Assembly: GCA_020465985.1 (NCBI GenBank) | Contig: JAANYP010002080.1 | Coordinates: 87,568 to 151,567 of the forward strand | Direction: 5' to 3' | Length of the DNA: 64,000 bases | Origin: Centrapalus pauciflorus | Taxonomy: Eukaryota; Streptophyta; Magnoliopsida; Asterales; Asteraceae | Part shown: positions 1 through 11,036 of the stretch, piece by piece | Numbering within the stretch: the first letter of the stretch is position 1 | Layout of the letters: the number at the start of each line of letters is the position of its first letter | Notes under the pieces: model-generated | What the model was told of the DNA's origin: nothing | Seen by the model: the letters and a program-made list of their open reading frames with translations, nothing else | The model's database searches: none | Translations under genes and position numbers: made by a program

Positions 1-1402
1 TATCACTCCTGCTGTTGAAGGAGCTGCCCCTGAGATCAGAACCTTTGAGAAGGCCAAAGCTTAATGGTCTGATGAAGACAAAAGGCTGGTTGCTCATGAT
101 GCAAAAGCCATGAATAACCTGGTCATTTCTCTTCCTGATGATGTGTTACTTTGTGTACCGTCTATGATGGTCTCACAATCACACTGGATAACAGGATTAA
201 CAACCTTGTTAGATAGTATGAACTCTTCTATGCAAAACCAAAGGAGTCTCTCACAGAAACCTATACCAGGTTCACTGCTCTTATCAATGATCTCAAAGAT
301 GTTGGGATCACAAAGGACAGCTTGACTCTGGTGAACAAGTTCTTAGACATCCTGCCTGAAGAATGGAACTATTTTTCTACTATCTTGAGGAATTCAGGCT
401 CCATCAAAGGTATGGATCTTGTAAATCTGTATGTATCCATACTGAATGATGAGCAGTCAAGGAAACATAAAAGAAATGCCTTGGAAATGTCTAAGCGAGG
501 TGCTGCCTTAGTGGCCAGCGTGAGACAACCTGTTGGTCAGGTATGTGATGTGTTCACACAACCTGATCAACGAGCAGATGATGAAAGGGAAGAGATGTCT
601 GAAGAAGAAGGCTGTGAAGATCTTGCAGAACCAGATGATGAGCAAATGATTGTAATGCTTGTCAAAAAGTTCAACAAGAAGAGGTTTGGTGGAAGAATGC
701 TGTAAAGGAAGTCAAGTGCCATAAAAAAGAAGGCATTTGATAAAATTATGGTGAGTGCTTTAAATGTGGCCATATAGCTGCTGACTGTGTGTCTAAAGCT
801 ATTGGTCAATCATCCAAACCATTCAAGACAAACAGGGACAATGGCTACAGGGTTAAGTACCTTATGGCCATGGCTAAGCTGAAGAAGTTGGAAGACTCAA
901 TGGCTTCCAACAAGCGAAAGGGACTCATGGCTGAGACATGTGATTGGGAGGAATCTGACTCATCTTCAAATGAATAAGATAACAATTGTCTGATGGCCAA
1001 CACTGACGTCCCATCAAGAAGCAACTTCAAACAAGACCTAACTGAAGCTGAAGCCTTCAGCAGCTTAGAGAATTGGAATCCAACAATGATGTACAAGGTA
1101 CAAAACTTTATGGCTTACAGTTCTGATGAAGAAGTCAAAATGTTTGAATATATGCTTGTTGATTTAAAAGCTGCTGTTGAGAAGCATAATGTTTTATTGT
1201 CTGAAATCCCCAAGTTAAAAACTAATCTAGAAATAAAAACTAGTAAACTGGACAGTTTCAAACTTATGGAAACTGAACTTCATGAATTAAAACAAATCAA
1301 TTCCATTTTAGAAGAAAAGAGAGAAACAGACATAAAACAAGCAAAGCTTCAAAAGATTGTTGACTCTTGGTGCCAATCTGTATAAAAAGTCAGCCATTGT
1401 AT
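1..1402 (+). pseudogene. gag: Gag of element A, N-terminal part, broken
   Basis: Gag forms the particle that packages the retrotransposon RNA. This part matches the intact-frame portions of gag in element B over its length: the UBN2-type gag domain (about 1-480), an acidic stretch, a first zinc knuckle near 748-790, and a coiled-coil region rich in Leu, Lys and Glu (about 1130-1380). It is inactive: there is a deletion near 145, several stops and frame changes, and the zinc knuckle has lost about three residues between its second Cys and its His. The reading is cut off at 1402 by element B and resumes at 14889. Confidence 0.85.
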
Positions 1403-1407
1403 CAGTT
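1403..1407. repeat. Left target-site duplication of element B (CAGTT)
   Basis: The five bases CAGTT lie directly before the B LTR and recur at 14884-14888 directly after the other LTR. This is the 5-bp duplication expected of copia integrase. Confidence 0.95.
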
Positions 1408-2515
1408 TATAGGTCCCAAAAGATATCCCAAGTATATAGCCTTAAGCTGTAGAGGGGGGGTGAATACAGCTGTTTAAAAAGCTACACACAATTTTCTCAA
1501 TGTTTGTATGTATTATCAACAAATGTTAACTACAAACGAGCTTGAATGCGGAAAGGTTCAAGCTAAGATGACAGATACAACTGTATGTTTAACTAGTCTA
1601 AGATAGACTTAAACTGGTTACAATGAATACACTCACTAAGAATCACTCACTGTGTTTACAAGACTCTAAGGAACAGCTTGAACAAAAACAGCTTAGACAC
1701 TGAGCACTGTTTTATTCAAGCAGACTTGCATGTATGAAAGACTTACTTTGAATGCACGTTCACTCTTGGTTTCAGCACTTAGCTTTTTGGCTTAATCTTT
1801 CAATCCTTGGAAGTTTTTTTTTATACTCACTCAGAGGATCTAAGTGAAGCTTCTTCATTGGACGGAATGAAAAAGGAAAAGTCTTGTTGAAAAGACAACA
1901 TAAACTTTTCTTCACATTCTAAAAAGCAGACTTGTCTTTTCACTTTGTCTACTGTTGCATTGCCTTTAACTAAATAAGGAATGTCAACTTTGTGTTTTTC
2001 TTCCTTTGTAAAGGCCTATTTTGATATAAGAAAAAGGTCTGTCACCCTTTTTCAAATATCCTTTTGTCTTCTTGAAACAGAACAGCTTGGGCAGGCTGAG
2101 CAGTTCTGAATTTCCACTTTGTCTTCGACTTTGTAAACTGATCTTGTAGTCAAAAACAATACATGAGGACTTGGAAACATATTCCATAAAGTGTTTAGCC
2201 TGTTCACAAAGAACAGGTTCTGTTCACAAAGAACAGAACACTTGTAAACTGCCCAAGCTGCTCACCAGTGTAGAGCAGCGTAGACAGTTTATGTCCAGCC
2301 TGTTCAGCAGAATGAACAGCTTGGGCAAAACTGCCTTTGTTGCAACACATGCAACACATAGAACAGCTTCAGGCTGATATTGCAAATCATTTTCAGGTTT
2401 CAATAAGGCATATAACAGGCCTTAAATTCAACCTTCAAAAGCATCAACAGGTTTGATTAATAATCTCCCCCTCAGATGCAGAACAGGTTTGACTGAGGCC
2501 TTTTTGTGCCTAACA
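1408..2515 (-). repeat. 3' LTR of element B
   Basis: It matches 13769-14883 end to end. Read on the - strand it starts TGTTAGGCAC and ends in CCTATA, where the other LTR has CCTACA, so the terminal CA has mutated to TA. U3 is dense in short variants of AACAGCTTG and AACAGGTTTGA. Confidence 0.95.
1818..1825 (-). promoter_or_regulatory. TATA box in 3' LTR of B
   Basis: TATAAAAA on the - strand, at the same LTR position as the box at 14184-14191. It is the likely LTR core promoter. Confidence 0.6.
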
Positions 2516-2530
2516 ATCTCCCCCTATTTG
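2516..2530 (-). other. Polypurine tract of element B
   Basis: On the - strand an AGGGGGAGA-type purine run directly abuts the 3' LTR. It is the expected plus-strand primer for reverse transcription. Element A has the same run at 24351-24361. Confidence 0.85.
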
Positions 2531-2869
2531 CAATAACCAGTCTAAGCTGGCCTTATCAAAAGTCACTATATATTTTTACATTACATTTGTTGAAATAAAA
2601 TTACAACATCAACATAAAGTAAAAGATCAGTTTATATATACACTGATTTTTTATTACATTAGAACAACACATGTTCTTACAAAAGTACAACTGATGTACT
2701 GATGTATATTACAACTAATGCAAAACAGAAAATTACAACATATGTAAATAAAATACAACTAATGTACCTCAGATTTTGGACTGTTTTTGTTGGGAGCAGA
2801 TTATGGTAAGCCTGTCCAACTGATGGACAGCTTCCATTCTTCACCTACCCAGATGGTAGATGGACTTCA
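2531..2869 (-). other. 3' untranslated region after the third ORF of B, with a UGUA-rich cluster
   Basis: No ORF is supported here. Between about 2685 and 2766 the - strand repeats variants of ACATTAGTTGTA, as element A does at 24117-24195. Such UGUA-containing motifs resemble far-upstream polyadenylation elements of plant mRNAs; that role is an inference. Confidence 0.5.
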
Positions 2870-4077
2870 TCACAATGGAGGGGGACCTTCAAACATCTTC
2901 TCAAGTTGCTCTCTAGTATCCTCAAGTTCTTCAATCTCACTTCTTATTATCATAAACTTGGGATCCTCAAGTTCACCTCTTTCATAACAGCCTCTGAGCT
3001 GATCCCAGATAGCTGCTCTCCACCTACTTGACTGCCTGAATGAAATTGCAAGTCTGAAGGCTACAAGCTGTCTCAGATCCACCTTGTATAGATCTGATGC
3101 TCTCTGAAAGCATTTCTTCTGAGTTAAGGGATCTACAAAAAATGCCCCCAGCTCAGGCTCTTCAATGATCTTGCCATCTTCAAACTCAATTCCACTAGGC
3201 AGGCTGTGATCAATTCCTTTCATCTCAATAGCATAGTCACCTTGTTCTATCAGGATGAGGAGTTGTTCCATCTCAGTGTCCTTCCTTGTCCTCCTGGCCT
3301 TTATTTTTGGTTGTGTCACATAGACACCTTCATTAACTTCTTTGGAGATCAGGCCAAGATTCTTCACTCTCTCCATCAGCTTCTTGACATATGCTCTGAC
3401 AGTCTTAGCAGTTTCTGACTTAGACTCACTTAGAGCAACTGCCAGCTCAATCCATTCTCTGTACCCCATTTGTGCAATGTCAGTGTAGTCATATGTTTCT
3501 AGTTCTGGGCCTGCTGCACCCATTCTGGTTATTTTCAACTTCCACTGACTGCCTTTTCTTGATATGGGCACAGCTTTGACAATTGCTTCCTTGGCAAGCC
3601 TTCTATTAGCAACATCTTGAAATTTTCTTCTTGCCAGGTTGTCAAAGTGAAACTGAGCTCTTGCAGAGGGCACTGAAGTTTTGGCCACTGAGACCAGAGC
3701 ACCCTTTTCTTTTTCTGCTTCCTTCTCTTCTGCTGATCCCTTAGCAGCTTCCAATATTTTCTTTTGCACAACCAGAGAGGACATTTTGACTTTCCTTGCC
3801 TCTTGAAGTGCAAAAGAAGTAGCAGCTTTGGCAGATTCTTCTTCTTTCCTTAAAGCTTCCAGTGCTTGAAGCTGTTCTTCTCTAAACTCAAAATATTTGT
3901 GCATAGGAAGGCCCATTTCTTTGGCCCTGGCTTTGTGAAATTTAAGCTCTGATGCTTTCTGCTGTTGAGGATCAGTTGCTGCGTTTTCTTTTCCTTTAGC
4001 TGCTGTAGTGACAGCAGCTTCAGGACTTTCCTCCTCCTCTTCTTCTTCTTCTAAAATCAGATGCCTCCTTCTGCTAC
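2870..4077 (-). pseudogene. Third ORF of element B, C-terminal part
   Basis: This continues the post-pol protein in a different frame from 4078-7023. An acidic Glu run is followed by a charged coiled coil (open from 3916), a basic middle region, and a C-terminal block with the pattern G-x-x-F-(V/L), a KK/KR pair, and a DL-containing helix (plus positions about 3070-3150). The reading stays open to the stop at 2870. The same block occurs in the third ORFs of A and E. Function is unknown: there is no membrane segment and no catalytic motif I can name. Confidence 0.75.
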
Positions 4078-7023
4078 TTAGCCTGCCCTCAGGAATAGAT
4101 TCCTCCCCATAGACTGAGCAGGGATTGGAGATTCAGCCTGAGTAGGCTGAGCAGCATGAGAGGCACCCTCCATTGTACCTGTTGCAGATGCTCCTGCTGG
4201 TTGACCAGTGAGTATTGCAGGTACTGATTTCTCCTTAGGAGAAGAAGTTTTCTCCCCCTTAGACTTAGTCTTCGAGGCAGATGACTTCTCCCCCTTTGAA
4301 GGAGATGTACCAGCACCTTCAACACCTGGTCTGCCTGAGGACACGAAGTCATCAGGCTTGCCAGCAGTTTTGGCAGCAGGCCTGGGGCCAACAAGGCTAT
4401 TTACTAAGAATGCCAAGTTGTCCTTCACCTCTGCAAGCTGGGAAAGACAGGTTTGAAGAGAAGAGGATTGGGTATCAGCAAGAGAGGTCAGCTTAACAAT
4501 GTTTTCCCTATCAGAAGCTGTGAACAGCAAACTTTGAAGCTGTGCAAGATGTAGTTCTAGAGAATCTTGCATATCAGCAAGGTTTGATGACACAGAATTT
4601 GATAGGGAGCCAATGAGGGTATTCAAGCTGGCCAGAGTATCAGGAAGTGTAGAGTTGCAAGAATTTAGGAGAGATGACAGCTGTTGAGAAATAGCTGTCA
4701 TTGAGGACACAGAGTCCTGTTGTAGTGAAAGAATTGAGGAGAGGGATGTGGATACAGTTTGCAGCTGTGCAGTGAGTGCAAGCAGCTGTGGAGAATTATC
4801 AGTTTGTGGAGTGGCAGGGAAGGAATCCTTGAACAAATCAAAGAACCCCTTAAGCTGTTCAGACACAGAGTCTGAAATAAGAGAGGGTAGAGAGGTCATA
4901 GTAGTTTCTAAAGAACCAACTTTGTTGGTCAGCAGAGAAAGCTGATCCTTCATAGGCAGGTCTTTAGGAGATGGAGGTGTATGGGTAGACTGTTTAGATT
5001 GGGTTGATGGAGAAGAAGATGATGAGGCTGGTGTATGAGGATGTGATGAAGAGGGAAGAGGAACATTTGAGAGAAGCTCCATAGCCTGGGCAAAAGTAAT
5101 GTGGCCCAGCTTGGAGGGGTCAAAGGGTCCCTCAGCAGCGGCTGTAGCTGCATCATCAGGAGAAGGTGTTGATGTTGGGGGCCTTTCAGATGCTGCTTGT
5201 GTTGCAACACCTTCATGAAGGCCAGTGGGTGTTCCCTCTGCAGTACCTTGGTGTAAAAGCACATCATCATGGGGAGAAGGGATATGCATTTCAACATCAG
5301 CAGTGGTGAAACCTGCTGATGGAGTTTGCATAGGAGCAGCCTCACCAAAGGGATGGTATGTTCCCTGAGGTTCATCAGCCTGGGTTGTTGGTCCCTCAGC
5401 AGCTGTTTGGTGTAGAACAACTGTATCATGGGGAGCAGAAGTTTGAGGCTGAGCTGTTGATTGGTCTATACCAGCAGTGTGGGCACCTCGTGCAGACTCA
5501 GGGTGTAAAGAAGTTTGAGTAGGGGACAGTGTGGACTCAGTATGGAGTGGAGAGGGCTCCTGTCTTTCAATATTCTCAGCCTGTTGGGAGGCTGGAATAG
5601 TTGAGGTGGTTATCTCCTTTTGTACAACTGGTTCCTGTTGGGAGGAACCAGAGGGTTTAGGCTGACTCTGGGTGGACTCAGGTTGGAGTGAAGCAGGCTC
5701 CAATTGTGCTGAACCTTCTCCCAAAATAGGAGAGGCAGCAGAGGTGGCTTCTCTTACAACGGAACCCTGTTGAGAGGGAACAGAGGAGCTGGTTGTTTGG
5801 GCTGGTTTCTTTTTGGCTAGGGATTTTCGTTGGTATTGGATGGATGAGGTGGGTGATTGTGGAGAGGTGATGAGAGGTTCAGACTGGACAGGTTTAGAGA
5901 CTGGGTCAGAAACAGGTGGGTTGACCTGTTCCATAGTCTCAAGTGCCACGGAGGCACCAGCCACAGAGGCTTGAGGTTCAACGAATGAACCAGGGTGAGG
6001 AGCCTGCTCCCCCTCAGCCACAAAGGCTAAGGGTGCAGACTCAGACTGAGCTGTTTTGGCCTTCTTTTGCACAGGCCCAGCTTCAGTGGTTGCCATGGTC
6101 CTCTTAACAAGTTTGGACCTGGCTTTGGATTTTCTCTTGGGAGCAGCTTCTGGATCCACCCTCACATCAGAGGGTCCTTCCACCAATCCTAACAACCTCC
6201 TCATTGGTATTGACAGAGGAGGCTCATTTGGATGAACCGTAGTATAAAAAACTCTATTCCCTATTACAGGGAAGGCAGCAGTATGAAGTAAGGGTTGAGA
6301 GTTGTACAAGTGCTCACCACAAATGTGTCTGAATATGAGGCTCAGAAACCTAGGGTATCGAACAGCAGCTGGTCTTGTCTCCTACTGCACTAGGTTCCTC
6401 AAGTTCAGAAAGATCCACTTAGCCATGTCCATTGTAGTCCCATCCACCAACTGTAGGACTATTGGGATTTCATCACGGCTCAGTTGGTCAAATGAACCAA
6501 CTTTGCTGCTGAAGATCATCATCACTGAGGCAAACAGAAAACTGTAGGTAGGAGACAAATCCTTCCTAAACAGCGTAGCTCCTATTTTGGGTTCTGCTAC
6601 ACCACAGAAGCGTAGCAGATTGCCCATTTGTTCATTTTCAGGCTGAGGCATGTCATATGAATCAGCAACGGGCAGATGAAGAACCTCCCTGAGAAGATCA
6701 ATAGTGATCTCAATGGTCTGAGTCCCATTGAGAATAGTCCCTTTGATGACTTTGGTGTTGGGGTTGTAGGAACAAGTGTACCAAAACTCGTACACCATCT
6801 CCTGGTACAGGACACTAGGAGTAGCAGTCATGGCATAGTTCAACGGATGAACTGTCAAAAACTCCACCATTTGGTCATAACCTTTCCCCACATAGTTTTT
6901 CGGGATTGTGAGGTTGGCAATGTAGTTAGTGGGTTTGAGGGTTAGCATTGTGGTTACTGATGAATGTTTCTACACATCATCACCAACAAATACTGGTAGG
7001 AAGGGGTTGTTTCTGTGAGCCAT
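4078..7023 (-). pseudogene. Third ORF of element B, N-terminal and disordered part
   Basis: The chosen start is the ATG at 7023, about 100 bp after an internal TATA box and matching the start in A. Residues up to about 230 form the conserved domain, with HPLNYAMT, an FWYT motif and an IT..LLR..LHLP helix. After it come basic residues, then a very long Pro/Ser/Thr/Gln-rich segment and a Leu/Ser-rich coiled coil. Two in-frame TAG codons (6972-6970 and near 6384) break it; A has CAG at the first, so a C-to-T change is likely. The frame is lost at 4078, at a G-rich run where A also loses frame. This is an 'env-like' ORF by position only; no signal peptide or membrane span is seen. Confidence 0.8.
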
Positions 7024-7123
7024 TTTGGAAGTAGTGAGAATAGCAGAGACACTTAGTCGATTTTTAGGGTTCTTAGGAGATTTATGATAGTAGTGAGGAA
7101 GAAGAAGATGAGACAGTATGAGG

Positions 7124-7131
7124 TATTTATA
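7124..7131 (-). promoter_or_regulatory. Internal TATA box before the third ORF of B
   Basis: TATAAATA on the - strand lies 101 bp upstream of the ATG at 7023. Element A has the same sequence at the same spacing (19743-19750). A separate promoter for the third ORF is an inference from this conservation. Confidence 0.6.
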
Positions 7132-7704
7132 GGATTTGAATGTGAGAGGGTATGAGAGAGAAATATTTGGGCGGTTGATTTGAAAAGGTCGTTAACGGAA
7201 AACGGAACGGTTGTCCATGTCAGACCGTTTGTCAGACCACTTGAGCCCTTTTTAATCACTAACACACGTAACCCACATTATCCGCAGTAATTAAGTTAAA
7301 TAAAAACAGAAATTAAGTAACTTAATTGTGAAGAAAGGTAATTAAAAACTGTTGGTCTAAGCTGTTGGTCAAACCTGTGATGAGCAGGGTCATCACAAGC
7401 TGTTAATTCTTCAAGCTGTTCCCTCAACCTGTTCAGCCATGTAGGAACAGGTTGTGTCCAACAGCTGATCAGGTTACAAGACAATGTCTTGTAAATCAGT
7501 GTGAGGGAATGAGCAGAGTGAAGAATGGACCATCAGAGCAGGCTGGACGAGTAAACTGTTTTTGTTCAGCCTGTTGTCTGTTCAAGCTGTTTAAGGATTT
7601 CAGAAAATGGCTAAGTACAAAACATGCATAGCCTGTTCTGTCTAAACTGTTTTGAGAAAATTGAGCAGTGTGAGACATACAAGGTCTTAGACCTTTAAGG
7701 ACAC
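7132..7704 (-). other. Pol-to-third-ORF spacer of B with repeated short motifs
   Basis: Non-coding. Roughly 7330-7640 is packed with variants of AACAGCTTG, AACAGGTTTGA and CCTGTTCA. The same motif family fills the LTRs of A and B. The spacer may hold enhancer-like sequence for the internal promoter. Confidence 0.55.
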
Positions 7705-10700
7705 TTAGTCACTTTTGTTTAACATGCCCAGCTTGCTGACAAGGTCATTAAACCTGGTTTCATCAAGAGGTTTGGTGAAAATGTCTGCAAGCTGTTAATT
7801 TGTGGAAATAAAACCTACCTCCACATTACCTTTCTTAATGTGATCCCTGATGAAGTGATGTCTGACTTCAATATGCTTTGTTCTTGAATGAAATACTGGA
7901 TTGTTGGAAATAGCTATGGAACTTGTGTTATCACACAGAATAGGAATTATCCTATACACAAGCCCACAGTCTTCAAGCTGATGCTGCATCCACAAAATCT
8001 GCCCACAGTAGCTTCCAGCAGCAATGTACTCAGCTTCAGCAGTAGAAGTAGACACTGAGTTCTGCTTCTTGCTACACCAACTTATCAACTTACCACCAAG
8101 GAGTTGACACCCACCTGTTGTGCTTTTCCTATCTAGCATGCAGCCTGCAAAATCAGAATCTGAATAACCTGTTAGTTCAAGGCTTGAGTCTTTGGGATAC
8201 CAAAGATCCAAACCTAGTGTACCCTTCAGGAATCTGAAGATTCTTTTAACAGCAGCCAGATGAGATTCCTTTGGATCAGCTTGGAACCTAGCACGCAAAC
8301 AGGTGGCAAACATAATATCAGGTCTACTAGCAGTTAAATATAGCAAGCTCCCAATCATACCTCTGTAAGCTGTTACTGAAACAGCTTTGCCACTGGTATC
8401 AGCATCCATTTCACATTGGTTGCCATTGGGGTTTTAATAGGAGAACTTTGATCAAATTTAAACTTTTTCAAGAGATCTAAGGTATACTTTCTTTGATTTA
8501 TAAAAATTCCAGTTGAGGTTTATTTAACATGTAATCCTAAAAAGATAGTAAGTTCTCCCATCATACTCATTTCATATTTGGATTTCATGAGTAATGAAAA
8601 ATTCTTGCATAACTGCTCATTGGTAGAACCAAATATTATATCATCCACATAAATTTGAACAAGCATAATATCAGATTTCACCTTCTTTATGAACAGTGTG
8701 GTATCCACTTTACCTCTGGAATACCCATTGCTCATACGGAATTCAGTAAGAGTGTCATACCAGGCTCTGGGGGCTTGTTTAAGACCATAGAGTGCTTTGT
8801 CCAACTTATAGACAAAACCTGGATATTGTTCATTTTCAAAACCTGGAGGCTGCTTGACATAAACTTCTTCTTGCAGCTACCCATTCAAAAATGCACTCTT
8901 CACATCCATTTGAAATACCTTAATGCTCTTATGAGCAGCGTAGGCTAGATACAAACGAATTGCTTCTAGCCTGGCCATATGAGCAAATGTCTCATCATAA
9001 TCAATTCCTTCCTCCTGTCTATAACCCTGAGCAACCAGTCTTGCCTTATTTCTTATGACATGACCTTGCTCATCCATCTTATTCCTGAAAACCCATTTAG
9101 TGTCAATTATAGTTTTACCTTTAGGAGCAGGGACCAGCTTCCATACCTTGTTTCTCTCAAACTGGTTGAGTTCTTCTTGCATGGCAGTGATCCAATTGGC
9201 ATCTTTTAGTTCTTCATCCACTTTCTTTGGCTCCATTATTGAAACAAAACTAGAGAACATACAGATGTTCCCTAAGCTGTCCCACCTTGTTTGTACCCCT
9301 TTGTTGATGTCACCAATTATTTGATCATTGTTATGACATCTGATCCACTTAGGATCATTCTTCAATGATGATTCTCCTGAGTTATCAGCAGCTTCAGCAG
9401 GTCCTGTTGAACAGCTCTCAAGATTTTCAGACACACTGTTGTCTTGAGCCTGTTCACTTGTTGAACATGACTGACCACTGTTGAACATATCAGCAGAGGA
9501 ACTCGGAAAATCAGCAATGATAGGTTCAGGACATGCAGTTGTGATTAAATCAGTACACTTATTCACACAGGATGTATTGACATAATCATCATCATGCCCA
9601 TCATGATTAACAGGTTCCACACTAGGTGTAGTGTAAGCTTTTGAGTCCTCTTCACTGTTTGAATGCATGAGATCATCAAAGTTTAACTCTCCTGAAACTG
9701 ATTCAGGAACAGCTTTGGTGGAAGCATTCTTGGACTCTTTAAAGGTGACATTGATAGATTCATCTATCACCTTTCTTTTGTTGTTGTACACTCTGTAGGC
9801 TTTGGAGATAGCAGAGTAGCCAACAAACACACCTTCATCAGCTTTTGGTTCAAACTTTTCCAGTTGGTCCCTTTGATTCAGAATGAAGCAGGGGCAACCA
9901 AACACATGAAAGTAACTGACATTTGGTTTCCTCCCTTTGAGCAGCTCATAAGGAGTCTTGTTGAACCTTTTTACCACTAAGGATCTGTTTTGGGTGAAGC
10001 AGGCAGTGTTAACAACTTCAGCCCAGAATGATGAAGGTAAACCAGATGCACACAGCATGGTTCTAGCAGCTTCAATAAGAGTTCTGTTTCTCCTTTCAGC
10101 AACTCCATTTTGTTGTGGAGTTCTTACAGCTGAAAAGTTTTGAGTGATTCCTTTCTCTTCACAGAAGTCTTCAAGAGTACTGTTTCTGAATTCAGTACCA
10201 TGATCACTTCTAAGCTGCTTCACTTGGGCAGAGTTCAGCATTTCCATCTTTTTCACAAATCCAATAATTTCTCTAGCAGCCTCTCCTTTGCTCTTCAAGA
10301 AGATAACCCATGTGTACCTGGAGAACTCATCAATCATTACTAGAGTGTATCTTCTTCCTCCTAGACTTGGGACATTAACAGGTCCAAACAAGTCCATATG
10401 GATTAAGAAGAGAGGAGTATCAATAGAAAAGTTATGTTTGGATTTAAATGATGATTTTCTCTGCTTGCCTTTCTCACAAGCTGTGCAGAGTTTATCTTTA
10501 ACAAAGGTCATAGAAGGCAAACCTGTCACCAACTCTTTCTTACAGAGTTTGTTGATGTTCTTGAAATTCAGGTGTGACAACCTTTTGTGCCATAACCAGT
10601 TTAAGTCTGCATTTGTTCTTGTGAAAAAACAGGTTTCAGTTGTGGGATCAGCAGATTGCATGTCCACAACATATACACCTTTCTTTCGTTGAGCACACAG

Positions 10701-11036
10701 CACAACTTTGCCTTGGGAATCCAATATGTAACCCAGGTGCTCATCAAAGTTAACCTTATAGCCAGCATCACACAGTTGACTTATGCTAACAAGGTTATGT
10801 TTTAGCCCAACCATATAGGCTACTCTTTTAAACACTGCAGCACCAGCTTTAAGAGTTCCATAACTATCAGTGGATCCCTGTACATTGTCACCAAATGTGA
10901 CTTTTGGCCCTTTTTCAGGCCTAAGATCACTCAGCAGGTCCTTACAACCTGTCATGTGCCCTAAGCAGCCACTGTCTAAGTACCAAACCTGGGATGGTTG
11001 TTTTTCCTGCAGAGTGACAAGAAGAATATTAGTCAT
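7705..11036 (-). pseudogene. pol: Pol polyprotein of element B, nearly complete
   Basis: Pol supplies protease, integrase, reverse transcriptase and RNase H. The start is the ATG at 11036, which overlaps the gag stop. In order come the protease motif YLDSGC, the integrase zinc region (HKRLSHLNF, CTACEKGK), the DDE core (HMDLFGP, RSDHGTEF, NGVAERRNRT), reverse transcriptase (WVFRNKMDEQG, DVKSAFLNG, YVDD near 8640-8651) and RNase H ending at 7705. The first 719 codons are open. Damage: a TAG near 8877, a stop near 8520, a frameshift near 8410 and a TAA near 7795. Apart from these the domains look complete. Confidence 0.9.

Noticed and set aside
5817..6023. Leu/His-rich ORFs inside the third ORFs of A and B (for example 4950-5429, 20767-21072)
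   Set aside because: Frame-shifted shadows of the Pro/Ser/Gln-rich coding sequence.
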